Source: a virus. Taken from it: a stretch of DNA of 64,000 bases. The stretch spans positions 1-64,000 of the IMG/VR virus record IMGVR_UViG_3300042731_008016. One strand, given 5' to 3'. The notes under the pieces are model-generated. The model worked only from the letters and a program-made list of their open reading frames with translations. It had not been told where the DNA came from and searched no databases. The translations under genes and the position numbers were made by a program. Each line of letters starts with the position of its first letter. Positions within the stretch are counted from its first letter, which is position 1. This document shows, one piece after another, positions 56,618 to 64,000 of this stretch.

Positions 56618-56953
56618 ATGGGTAGTAAATCATGGAAAAATTTAGAATACGATGCTGCCGAAACACTCGGCGGAAAACGAATTAGCAGAGGAGCTAATTT
56701 CTCCGATTCAGCCCCAGATGTATGGATTGAAGATTTCCCAAAGTTCAAAATAGATACTAAAAGACGCAAAAAGTCTAATGCCTTGACGTTGTATAATGAA
56801 ATCAAGGATAAATACTGTACAAAGAAGGGCGATCAGCCTATTCTTATAATAAGGCAACATTACAAAAAAACAGCCTTAGCAGTTATAGATATAAAGTTGT
56901 TGGCAAAATTATTCGATTTTGTCAGAGAACATGAAGGTCAAGATGGGTTCTAA
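56618..56953 (+). CDS. PDDEXK-like resolvase homologue
   Basis: 111 residues, TTAGGAAA upstream. WKNLEYDAAETLGGKRISRG then SAPDVWIEDFPKFKIDTKRR gives an E...D...DxK core of small resolvase-type nucleases. Reminiscent of the protein at 52.5 kb. First gene after the RNA region, in the packaging block. Confidence 0.6.
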   Translation: MGSKSWKNLEYDAAETLGGKRISRGANFSDSAPDVWIEDFPKFKIDTKRRKKSNALTLYNEIKDKYCTKKGDQPILIIRQHYKKTALAVIDIKLLAKLFDFVREHEGQDGF

Positions 56954-57779
56954 TTACACTATTGCAGTTATAGGTTACACAGGAATGGTCGGCAGTCCGA
57001 TCTACAGATGGTTTAAAGAACGAGGGGATAAAGTAATGGGTTGGACTCCAAGCAAACAAACTCATTCTTTTGACGAAATAAACAAAGAAGCAGATTATAT
57101 TTTTATTGCAGTTCCAACTCCCTTCAACTGGGAAACAAATAAACCAAGTATTGACTTCATAGAACAAAATCTTGCTAAGTTAGCAGACGGAAAAAGAGTA
57201 GTAATTAAATCAACAATTCTTCCAGGAACAACAAGAGAACTTCAAAAACAATATCCAAATTTAAACATACTTTTCAATCCAGAATTTTTAAGTGCAAAAA
57301 CTAATTGGGAAGATTTCATTAATCCAGATCGTCAATTAATTGGGTATACAAAACAAAGTTATCAATATGCCACAGAAGTTTTAAATATACTTCCAGAGAG
57401 TCCTTATGGCATGATAATGAAATCAACTGAAGCAGAAATATGTAAATATGTTAATAATTTCCATGGCTCATTAATGGTTATCTTTGCCAATTTCTTTTAC
57501 GATATTTGTGAGAAGACTGATGCAGACTTTGAAGTTGTCAAGGAAGCTTCTCAAGCATCAAAATGGGTTGGATCTCCTATGGGAAGAATGTATTGGAATG
57601 TTTTCCATGGAGGATTCAGAGGTTTTGGTGGTGGATGTTTCCCTAAAGATATGAACTCGTTATTGGTTTGGGCCAAAGAAATGGGTCTTTCTCCAGATGT
57701 TTTGGAAGCTACAATTGAAGTTAATAAAAAATTATTAGCTGAACAAAATATGACTGAGGAAGAAGCTCAAAAAGCATGA
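56943..57779 (+). CDS. Shortened UDP-glucose/GDP-mannose dehydrogenase-like enzyme
   Basis: 278 residues from ATG 56943 (GAAGG upstream). N-terminal NAD Rossmann motif AVIGYTGMVGSPIYRWF, the family middle (KSTEAEICKYVNNFHGSLMV) and the active-site Cys in GGGCFPKDMNSL. Family enzymes are about 430 residues; here the C-terminal sugar-nucleotide domain is absent. Substrate is therefore uncertain. Overlaps the small terminase start by four bases. Confidence 0.75.
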   Translation: MGSNYTIAVIGYTGMVGSPIYRWFKERGDKVMGWTPSKQTHSFDEINKEADYIFIAVPTPFNWETNKPSIDFIEQNLAKLADGKRVVIKSTILPGTTRELQKQYPNLNILFNPEFLSAKTNWEDFINPDRQLIGYTKQSYQYATEVLNILPESPYGMIMKSTEAEICKYVNNFHGSLMVIFANFFYDICEKTDADFEVVKEASQASKWVGSPMGRMYWNVFHGGFRGFGGGCFPKDMNSLLVWAKEMGLSPDVLEATIEVNKKLLAEQNMTEEEAQKA

Positions 57780-58441
57780 CTGACTTAAATGCCCTATTAC
57801 CAAATCCAAAAGATATTAATTTATCTGCAGCTCACGTTGATTTTAAACACCTAGATAAAACAGCTCTCAGACGTGCAAAAGTTCGTGAATTAATGCAGAT
57901 GGGTTACAACAATACCCAAATTTCCCTAATTTTAGAAAAAGGAATTAGAGTTGGTGAGGGAAATGAACAAAAAGAAGTTCAAGTCCCCTGTAGTGAAGGT
58001 ACTATCAGAAATGATATTAACTACATTCAAACTGAGTTCCTTTCAGCTGATGATGACATGTTGGTCAAAAGAGGCGAGCTTCTAGATAAACTTGGATTTC
58101 TTTATAATCAAGCTGTATCAAATTACACAACAGCAAAAGGGGCAGTTAAAAATAGTTTCTTGAATACAGCTTTAAATGTTATTAATAAGATTATGGAGGT
58201 TGAAGGTGTAAAATCTCCAGAGAATCTTAATGTTAATCTAAATGCAGAAGCTAAAGTAGCTCAGTTTGCTGCAGAAATACATAAATTAAGCGAAAATGAC
58301 AAATCTACTATTCTCAGCGCAATTCGAAAAGTTCGTGAGGGACGCTTCAACAAAGGAAATGGAGAATCTGGAGTTTCTGATTCAGAACCCGAAGTACGAG
58401 CATCGACCAGTAACGATGAAGGAGTTCCTGGAGAATCCTAA
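57776..58441 (+). CDS. Terminase small subunit
   Basis: 221 residues directly before the large subunit. ALRRAKVRELMQMGYNNTQI is a helix-turn-helix that would bind packaging-site DNA; the centre is a helical oligomerisation region, the end is acidic and disordered (GESGVSDSEPEVRASTSNDE). Starts within the dehydrogenase stop (ATGA). Confidence 0.7.
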   Translation: MTDLNALLPNPKDINLSAAHVDFKHLDKTALRRAKVRELMQMGYNNTQISLILEKGIRVGEGNEQKEVQVPCSEGTIRNDINYIQTEFLSADDDMLVKRGELLDKLGFLYNQAVSNYTTAKGAVKNSFLNTALNVINKIMEVEGVKSPENLNVNLNAEAKVAQFAAEIHKLSENDKSTILSAIRKVREGRFNKGNGESGVSDSEPEVRASTSNDEGVPGES

Positions 58442-61400
58442 ATTTGTTAATCCACAGGATGCTCCAAGACCTCATAATAAGCAACTCTTAATCGATATTT
58501 TTGATAGCGGTAAAACATTTGAAGATTTTGAGAACCTTGGTAAATACGAGGAGGCTCTCTATATTGCTGGAATTGGGAGTGGTAAATGTCTTGCTAGGGG
58601 AACCAAAATCATCCGCTATTCAGGTAAGGTTGATGTTGTAGAAAATATTAAACAAGGTGACTTGTTAATGGGCTGGGACAGTAAGCCAAGAAAGGTGATC
58701 TCACTATCAAGGGGCAGGGAAAAATTATATAAAGTAACTCCAACTAAAGGCGAACCTTTTATCATAAATCAATCCCATATTTTGTCGCTTAAAAGAACAA
58801 ACAGGGGTATTATTGCCAATAATGGCAGGTTAGATCAAAAAGCAGGAGAGATAATAAACATATCAGTCTTGGAATATCTAGAGTTAAGCAACAAAATGAA
58901 GAACATTTTAAAACTATGGAGGGTTGGTATAAATTTTAAGAAAAAGAAGGTTAGTATAGATCCATACTTTTTGGGACTATGGTTGGGGGACGGTAATTCT
59001 CATAATATCGGAATCGCCACACAGGACATTGAGATTAAGAATGAAATATATAAACAAGCAAAAGTTTGTGGACTCGTGGTAAATATTAATCAAAATAAAA
59101 ACAAAACTTGTCCAACATATATTGTCACAAGTGGAACAAAGTTGGGAAGTAAAAACAGAAATTCGCTATTAGAAAATTTTAAACAATATAATCTCATCAA
59201 AAATAAATATATTCCGCAAGTATATAAATTCAACTCAAAGAAAATCAGATTACAGTTGTTAGCAGGGCTAATTGATAGCGATGGATATCAAGGAAATAAC
59301 TGTTTGGAGTTTTCCAATAAAAATAAAACCTTAATTGATGATATTACATACCTGTGTCGTTCGTTAGGTTTTGCTGCCTATATAAAACAAAGGAAAACTT
59401 CCTGCAATGGAAAATCATTCATATCATATAGAGTTTCTATATCGGGAGATTTAGAAAAAATTCCTGTTCAACTAGAAAGAAAAAAATGTACTAAAAGGAC
59501 ACAAAAGAAGGATGTTCTTTTAACTGGATTTAAAATAGAACCTATTGGAATTGGTGATTATTATGGATTTGATGTAGATAGAGACCATTTGTATTTATTA
59601 GGTGATTTCACAGTTACCCATAATTCTTATGTTTCCTCAATGGCCATTGTTTATAATATTTATCGTCTTCTTTGCTTAAAAGATCCACAAGCCTATTTTA
59701 AATTTGCTAAAGGCACAAAGATTGCTTTTATTAACATTTCCACATCTTTTTCACAAGCTAAGGATGTTGTTTTTAGCGAAATTAAAAACCGTGTTGATAA
59801 CAACCAATGGTTTCAAAACTTCTTTCCACCTAACCCGAGAATTAAATCACTTCTTCAATTCCCTAAAAATATTTATATTTTGCCTCTAGGATCAAATGAA
59901 GAGTCTCCTCTCGGATACAATATTTTTGGAGCCGTCATTGACGAGGCTTCATTTCATACTTTAACTAAAGATAAAGATTACGCTGAAGAATCTTATAACC
60001 AGATTAAGAAACGTATTCGTTCTCGATTTTTATCTAAAGGAAAACTTTTCATTATTACTTCACCTCGGTACGTTTATGACTTCGCTGAGAAGAAAATGGA
60101 AGAGGAAGCTGATAATCCAAAAGTTTATAAAAAAAGAACTCCTCTCTGGGATGCTATGCCACCAGATAGATTCTCTGGACAAAAATTTGATCTAGGCAAA
60201 TATCTCCCCGCCTATAAGGGCGTCATGGTCCCCGTGGAATACGAGGACGAGTTCAAACAAAATCCCGAGAAAGCCATGCGGGACTATGGCGCCCAACCAT
60301 CTCAAGCTATCCAAAGCTTTTTTGCTAATCCATCAATCATTGATGATAATGCTAATTATGATAGAAAACACCCAATTAATCCCAAAGATGGTGAATTTCA
60401 CACATGGTTTTTCAACAGAGCAAGTCAAGAAGATTATGATTCAGATAAAAGATTTATTCATGTTGACCTTGGACTTAATAGAGAAGGAAAAGGCGACTGT
60501 GCTGGGTTTGCTATGGGTAAATTTGATGGATGGATTGAAAAACAGAGTACATCTGGAAAAATGGAAAAGCGTCCAAAAGTTAAAATTGATCTTATGTTAA
60601 GAATTGAGGCTGGACCACGCAAAGAAATTAAATTTGAAGAAATCAGACAAATGATCTATAAAATCAGAGATATTGGTTATAATATTCACAAGATTACTTT
60701 TGATGGTTGGCAAAGCGAAATTGGAAGTACAATGGTCAAGTTGCTTGATGGGACAAACAAAAGAATGGATGAAATTACAAACGGTGCTTGGATTTATTCA
60801 TTTGACTTAAATAAAAAAGAAATTGTCCCAGCCTTTTGTAAACCAGTAAAACAAACTGGAATAAATGCTCCAGTTTACGAAATCATCATAGATAATGGAC
60901 AAAAAATATACCTAACAAAAGAACATCCATTGTTAATGAAAAATGGAACCTATAAACAAGTAGAGTTTCTTAAATGTGGAGATAGTTTGATGCCATTTAA
61001 TACAAGCTTTTTAGAAAGAAAAAACAAAACTAATACAAAACCAAGACAATATGAAAAAATATTCCAACCAAATACAAATACTTGGGAAATGACACATGAT
61101 ATGGTTGCTAGGAATGTTTATGGAGAAAAACCAAAAAATAATGTAGTTCATCATAAAGATTTTAATTCTCTAAATAATGAACCAGACAATTTAGAGTATT
61201 TATATGTTAAGAAGCATACTGCATATCATCGAAAATTAACTCAAAAATCTAATCAAATCAGATGGTCAAAAAAAGGTGAAAGACGGAAGCAAGCTCAATT
61301 AATGAGAGATAGAAATAAAAAATATAATTTACCATCTTTATTAAAACCACCAACTAAAGAGATTGCTAAAAAAATAGCACTAACAATTAAAAACAAATGG

Positions 61401-62042
61401 GACAATAATAACGAATATCAAGAAAAAATGGCAAAAAGACCAGTATATTGTGGTGAGTATTCTCCACATTTTAATAGAGATATACCTAATGAAATATTAT
61501 TTAAAGCCTGTGCTACCAGTAATTCTCTGGAAGAAGTTAAGCAAAAATTGAACCTTAAAAATACGTTTTTTGTTATAAGAAGATTAAAGACATTGGGTTA
61601 CAAAGGATTCAAGGACTACAAATCACAAAAAAATCATAAAGTTGTATCTGTCAAATTTCATGGATATGAGGATGTTTATGACATAGAAGTACCAAAATAT
61701 AATAATTTTGGACTTTCGGCAGGTATATTTGTTCATAATTCCATAGACTCTATTCAAATGCTTAATTCAGCTGGTTTTAAAGCTGAGACATTCTCAATCG
61801 ATAGGAATCCAGAAGCCTACTATACCGTCAAAGCTGCAATTTTAGATGATCGTCTTGATTATTACTATTACGCACCATTTTCTGAAGAACTTAAACAACT
61901 TGAAGAAATTAAAGGCATGAAAATCGATCACCCTAGACAAGGAAAGAAAGACGTAGCTGATGCTGTAGCTGGAGTATGTTATCACGCTGCACAAGGAACT
62001 CCTGGTGTCGGATTTCTTGGAGTCAAACAGACACAATCTTGA
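58359..62042 (+). CDS. Terminase large subunit carrying two inteins
   Basis: 1,227 residues before splicing, about 539 after. Start at ATG 58359 keeps the conserved N-phrase YEHRPVTMKEFLENPKF; ATGs at 58296 and 58416 are possible. ATPase: Walker A GIGSGK/S is split by intein 1; Walker B is FGAVIDEASF. Nuclease: HVDLGLNREGKGDCAGFAMG, FDGWQ/S (split by intein 2) and DVADAVAG. Packages DNA and cuts concatemers. Confidence 0.85.
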   Translation: MENLEFLIQNPKYEHRPVTMKEFLENPKFVNPQDAPRPHNKQLLIDIFDSGKTFEDFENLGKYEEALYIAGIGSGKCLARGTKIIRYSGKVDVVENIKQGDLLMGWDSKPRKVISLSRGREKLYKVTPTKGEPFIINQSHILSLKRTNRGIIANNGRLDQKAGEIINISVLEYLELSNKMKNILKLWRVGINFKKKKVSIDPYFLGLWLGDGNSHNIGIATQDIEIKNEIYKQAKVCGLVVNINQNKNKTCPTYIVTSGTKLGSKNRNSLLENFKQYNLIKNKYIPQVYKFNSKKIRLQLLAGLIDSDGYQGNNCLEFSNKNKTLIDDITYLCRSLGFAAYIKQRKTSCNGKSFISYRVSISGDLEKIPVQLERKKCTKRTQKKDVLLTGFKIEPIGIGDYYGFDVDRDHLYLLGDFTVTHNSYVSSMAIVYNIYRLLCLKDPQAYFKFAKGTKIAFINISTSFSQAKDVVFSEIKNRVDNNQWFQNFFPPNPRIKSLLQFPKNIYILPLGSNEESPLGYNIFGAVIDEASFHTLTKDKDYAEESYNQIKKRIRSRFLSKGKLFIITSPRYVYDFAEKKMEEEADNPKVYKKRTPLWDAMPPDRFSGQKFDLGKYLPAYKGVMVPVEYEDEFKQNPEKAMRDYGAQPSQAIQSFFANPSIIDDNANYDRKHPINPKDGEFHTWFFNRASQEDYDSDKRFIHVDLGLNREGKGDCAGFAMGKFDGWIEKQSTSGKMEKRPKVKIDLMLRIEAGPRKEIKFEEIRQMIYKIRDIGYNIHKITFDGWQSEIGSTMVKLLDGTNKRMDEITNGAWIYSFDLNKKEIVPAFCKPVKQTGINAPVYEIIIDNGQKIYLTKEHPLLMKNGTYKQVEFLKCGDSLMPFNTSFLERKNKTNTKPRQYEKIFQPNTNTWEMTHDMVARNVYGEKPKNNVVHHKDFNSLNNEPDNLEYLYVKKHTAYHRKLTQKSNQIRWSKKGERRKQAQLMRDRNKKYNLPSLLKPPTKEIAKKIALTIKNKWDNNNEYQEKMAKRPVYCGEYSPHFNRDIPNEILFKACATSNSLEEVKQKLNLKNTFFVIRRLKTLGYKGFKDYKSQKNHKVVSVKFHGYEDVYDIEVPKYNNFGLSAGIFVHNSIDSIQMLNSAGFKAETFSIDRNPEAYYTVKAAILDDRLDYYYYAPFSEELKQLEEIKGMKIDHPRQGKKDVADAVAGVCYHAAQGTPGVGFLGVKQTQS
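58587..59624 (+). mobile_element. Intein 1 (LAGLIDADG type) in the terminase P-loop
   Basis: 346 residues. Begins with Cys (CLARGTKIIRYSGKVDVV), ends VTHN, followed by Ser, the classic splice junctions. It sits exactly between Lys and Ser of the Walker A motif, so the ATPase is dead until splicing. Homing endonuclease motifs LGLWLGDGNSHN and LLAGLIDSDGYQ are intact. Confidence 0.9.
60714..61739 (+). mobile_element. Intein 2 (HNH type) in the terminase nuclease domain
   Basis: 342 residues. Begins with Ser (SEIGSTMVKLLDGTNKRMDE), has block B YLTKEHPLLM, ends GIFVHN, followed by Ser. It interrupts the FDGWQ-S nuclease motif. The insert between splicing blocks has an HNH site (NVVHHKDFNSLNNEPDNLEY). 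Confidence 0.85.
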
Positions 62043-62073
62043 CGTTTCCTAGAAACCCCAGTAAGATTAAAAA

Positions 62074-62523
62074 ATGTTAAGTTTACAATATTTAGCTGGA
62101 TTTACTGACGCTGATGGAAGCATAACCATAAGCAAATTTAAAACAACAACTGGTTGTGGTCTAAAATTTAGAATTAGGGTTCGTATAGCAAACATAAGAC
62201 TTGATATTTTAGAGCAAATTAAAAAACAATATGGTGGGTGGATAGAAAAAATACCAAGAAAAGCAAACGATAGACAATGTTATAGATGGTGTACTGCCGA
62301 TAAATCTGCTGCTAAATTTTTACAGAAAATATATCCATATTTATTTATTAAAAAGAAACAAGCAAGTATGTGTCTAGAACTTTATGAGATGAGTAAAAAA
62401 TTAAAAACTCAAAGAAAAAATACTGGGCAATTTATAAAAGCATCTAAAAAAGAATTACAAAGGAAACTTCAATTAGTAGAAGAAATTAGATTGCTCAACA
62501 GACGTGGATTTTTAGGCGCATAA
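62074..62523 (+). CDS. Free-standing single-motif LAGLIDADG endonuclease
   Basis: 149 residues. YLAGFTDADGSITISKFKTT is the LAGLIDADG helix; only one motif is seen, so it should act as a dimer. KFRIRVRIANIRLDILEQIK and a basic C-terminus follow. It lies between large terminase and portal with no clear intron ends. Confidence 0.8.
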   Translation: MLSLQYLAGFTDADGSITISKFKTTTGCGLKFRIRVRIANIRLDILEQIKKQYGGWIEKIPRKANDRQCYRWCTADKSAAKFLQKIYPYLFIKKKQASMCLELYEMSKKLKTQRKNTGQFIKASKKELQRKLQLVEEIRLLNRRGFLGA

Positions 62524-62601
62524 TAGTGTATACTCAAATTAGGAATTTTTAGCAGAAACTTAATTTTATTTAAAAAAAATGCTAAAAAATAAAAAATAGA
62601 T

Positions 62602-64000
62602 ATGAAAATTCCAAAAATTTTCGAAAAAACCATCCTTAATTCAGAACAAGTACAAGCTAAAGTTGAAGCTGCCAAAGACGAAGCTATAAAAAATGCGAAA
62701 GAAGAAATTGAACAGTCAGCTAAGACAAAATACAATAAAGAAGTTGTTAAAAGTGTAAACGAAGCTTTAGTTGCTGCTAAGAAGGATTGGGCTGTTGATA
62801 CTGTAAAAGCAATGGATCGAAAGTTTGGAAAATCTAGACAATATGTTTCAACTACTGGTAATTATGGTCAAGAAAAATTTAATGCTAAAAAATATGAATC
62901 TGGTAAAAACTACAATACTTTAACCACTTTATTTAGTGATTCTCCTGGATCAATTCAAGCTGCTTCTCGTATAAAAGATGCTGTTCTTGGTGGTGGATAT
63001 GTTATCAAACCAGAAGAGAAAAAAGGCACCAAACAAGATTTTAAGAAATTAATTAATTTCTTTGATATGCCTAATCCAGATGACACAATTGAAACATTAT
63101 TAGGTGTTTCTATTGAAAATTATTTAGCTTATGGAAATTTTTACTGGGAAAAAGTCCCAACAAGAGGTTCCGCAAATAAAAAGAAAAAAATTCTAGCATC
63201 GGTTTATAATCTTGATCCAACCAAAATGATTATTTTAGTTGATGCTGCTCAAAAGAAAAAAGGTGTGTTGGAAAAAGTTGGCTTTGCTAGAAAAACTGAC
63301 CAAAATAAATCAGTAATTTACTCATTAGATGAGGTATTCCATGTTCGAAGACCAAGCAGAAAAGCTGATCTTTATGGTAGAGCTGTTTTAGAAGACAATA
63401 TGGCCACTCTTCAACTTCTATTGAGAGCTGTTACTTTCAATATTAATATTTTAAGAAATGGTGGTCGTCCACCTTTGCAATTAATTCTCCCTGAAGATTC
63501 TACTGAAGCTGATGCCGAAGCAGTATCAGCATGGTGGGAAAAGAACTATGAGGGACCACACAATGCTGGTAAAACACTGATTACATTTAAAGGAGCTAAA
63601 GCTGATCCCCTCGGAATCACTCCACAAGAAATGGCCTATCTAGAATTGTTACGCTATGGTTTAAGACTCGTAGCTGGACAATATGGTGTTCCATTATTGT
63701 TAATGGGATTTCCAGAAGGTACAAATCGAGCTACTGCTTCAGAAGCCAGACGTTCATTTTATTTAACAAATATTTTCCAATTAAGAAAACTTATTTCTCA
63801 AAAAATAACTAGAGAGCTCATCAAAGACGGAATGGGTATTGAGGGTTGGAGAATTGACTTTAAATCTGCTGGTCTAGAAGAATCAGAATCTTCACGAAGA
63901 GACTTCATGACTGGATGGGCTAAAGGTCTATACACATTTAATGAAGCTAGAATTGCAATGGGTCTATTACCAATTGATGAGAAATGGGCAAATAAATACT
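62602..64000 (+). CDS. Portal protein, HK97 type (3' end outside the window)
   Basis: At least 466 residues. A helical Lys/Glu-rich N-terminal extension of about 100 residues is unusual. The core shows FHVRRPSRKADLYGRAVLED, GLRLVAGQYGVPLLLMGFPE and TNRATASEARRSFYLTNIF, typical of HK97-family portals. The ring forms the DNA gate on the capsid and docks the terminase encoded upstream. Confidence 0.85.
   Translation, partial: MKIPKIFEKTILNSEQVQAKVEAAKDEAIKNAKEEIEQSAKTKYNKEVVKSVNEALVAAKKDWAVDTVKAMDRKFGKSRQYVSTTGNYGQEKFNAKKYESGKNYNTLTTLFSDSPGSIQAASRIKDAVLGGGYVIKPEEKKGTKQDFKKLINFFDMPNPDDTIETLLGVSIENYLAYGNFYWEKVPTRGSANKKKKILASVYNLDPTKMIILVDAAQKKKGVLEKVGFARKTDQNKSVIYSLDEVFHVRRPSRKADLYGRAVLEDNMATLQLLLRAVTFNINILRNGGRPPLQLILPEDSTEADAEAVSAWWEKNYEGPHNAGKTLITFKGAKADPLGITPQEMAYLELLRYGLRLVAGQYGVPLLLMGFPEGTNRATASEARRSFYLTNIFQLRKLISQKITRELIKDGMGIEGWRIDFKSAGLEESESSRRDFMTGWAKGLYTFNEARIAMGLLPIDEKWANKY

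Overview
The window is a piece of a tailed double-stranded DNA phage genome, AT-rich (roughly one third G+C by eye) and read with the standard code. A tail tube, a -1 frameshifted tail-assembly chaperone pair and a 1,310-residue tape measure, with no sheath gene, point to siphovirus morphology. Both ends are cut inside genes: a repeat-rich virion protein on the left and an HK97-type portal on the right. Capsid protein, protease, DNA polymerase and helicase are not in view. Start sites carry AGGAG-type ribosome sites and the promoters are sigma70-like (TTGxxx, 17 bases, TATAAT, usually ending ATGGTATAAT). The host is therefore a bacterium with ordinary signals, such as a low-GC Gram-positive or a candidate-phyla bacterium; the sequence does not decide which.

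Layout. 1-18.7 kb: late virion genes on the plus strand (fibre/decoration, neck, tail terminator, tube, chaperones, tape measure, hub, receptor-binding-like proteins). 18.7-21.3 kb: lysis (two membrane proteins and a C39-like cysteine peptidase) and small proteins, closed by a terminator. 21.3-23.8 kb: a minus-strand island with four tRNA genes (one expanded), a GHKL/Hsp90-like ATPase and small ORFs. 24-35.7 kb: a dense run of small, mostly unknown early-type genes with two covarying RNA hairpins, an attenuator-like leader, zinc proteins, a WGR protein and a membrane-anchored lysozyme-like protein. 35.7-39 kb: a MoxR ATPase and VWA partner. 39-46 kb: Gp157-like protein, two conserved phage proteins, a striking C-poor G-rich non-coding block beside a ParB-like gene, a homing endonuclease and a PPP phosphatase. 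46-54 kb: replication and recombination (annealing-like protein, initiator with internal iterons, DnaC-like loader, RecA, SSB, resolvase-like nuclease). 54.6-56.6 kb: plus-strand RNA region with six tRNA genes, two HNH genes overlapping tRNA 5' ends, a hairpin-rich leader and a 236-base structured RNA. 56.6-64 kb: resolvase-like protein, a shortened nucleotide-sugar dehydrogenase, small terminase, large terminase with two inteins, LAGLIDADG endonuclease, portal.

Most unusual features: (1) a 14-residue repeat shared by at least four virion proteins; (2) the 365-base C-poor block with six GGCAGGT copies inside a perfect inverted repeat next to parB; (3) tRNA genes carrying large extra segments, one 108 bases and one about 168 bases long; (4) six homing endonuclease domains, three of them in genes whose 3' ends run into the next gene or tRNA; (5) several ORFs whose start codon lies 6-10 bases after a -10 box, so their mRNAs would be almost leaderless.
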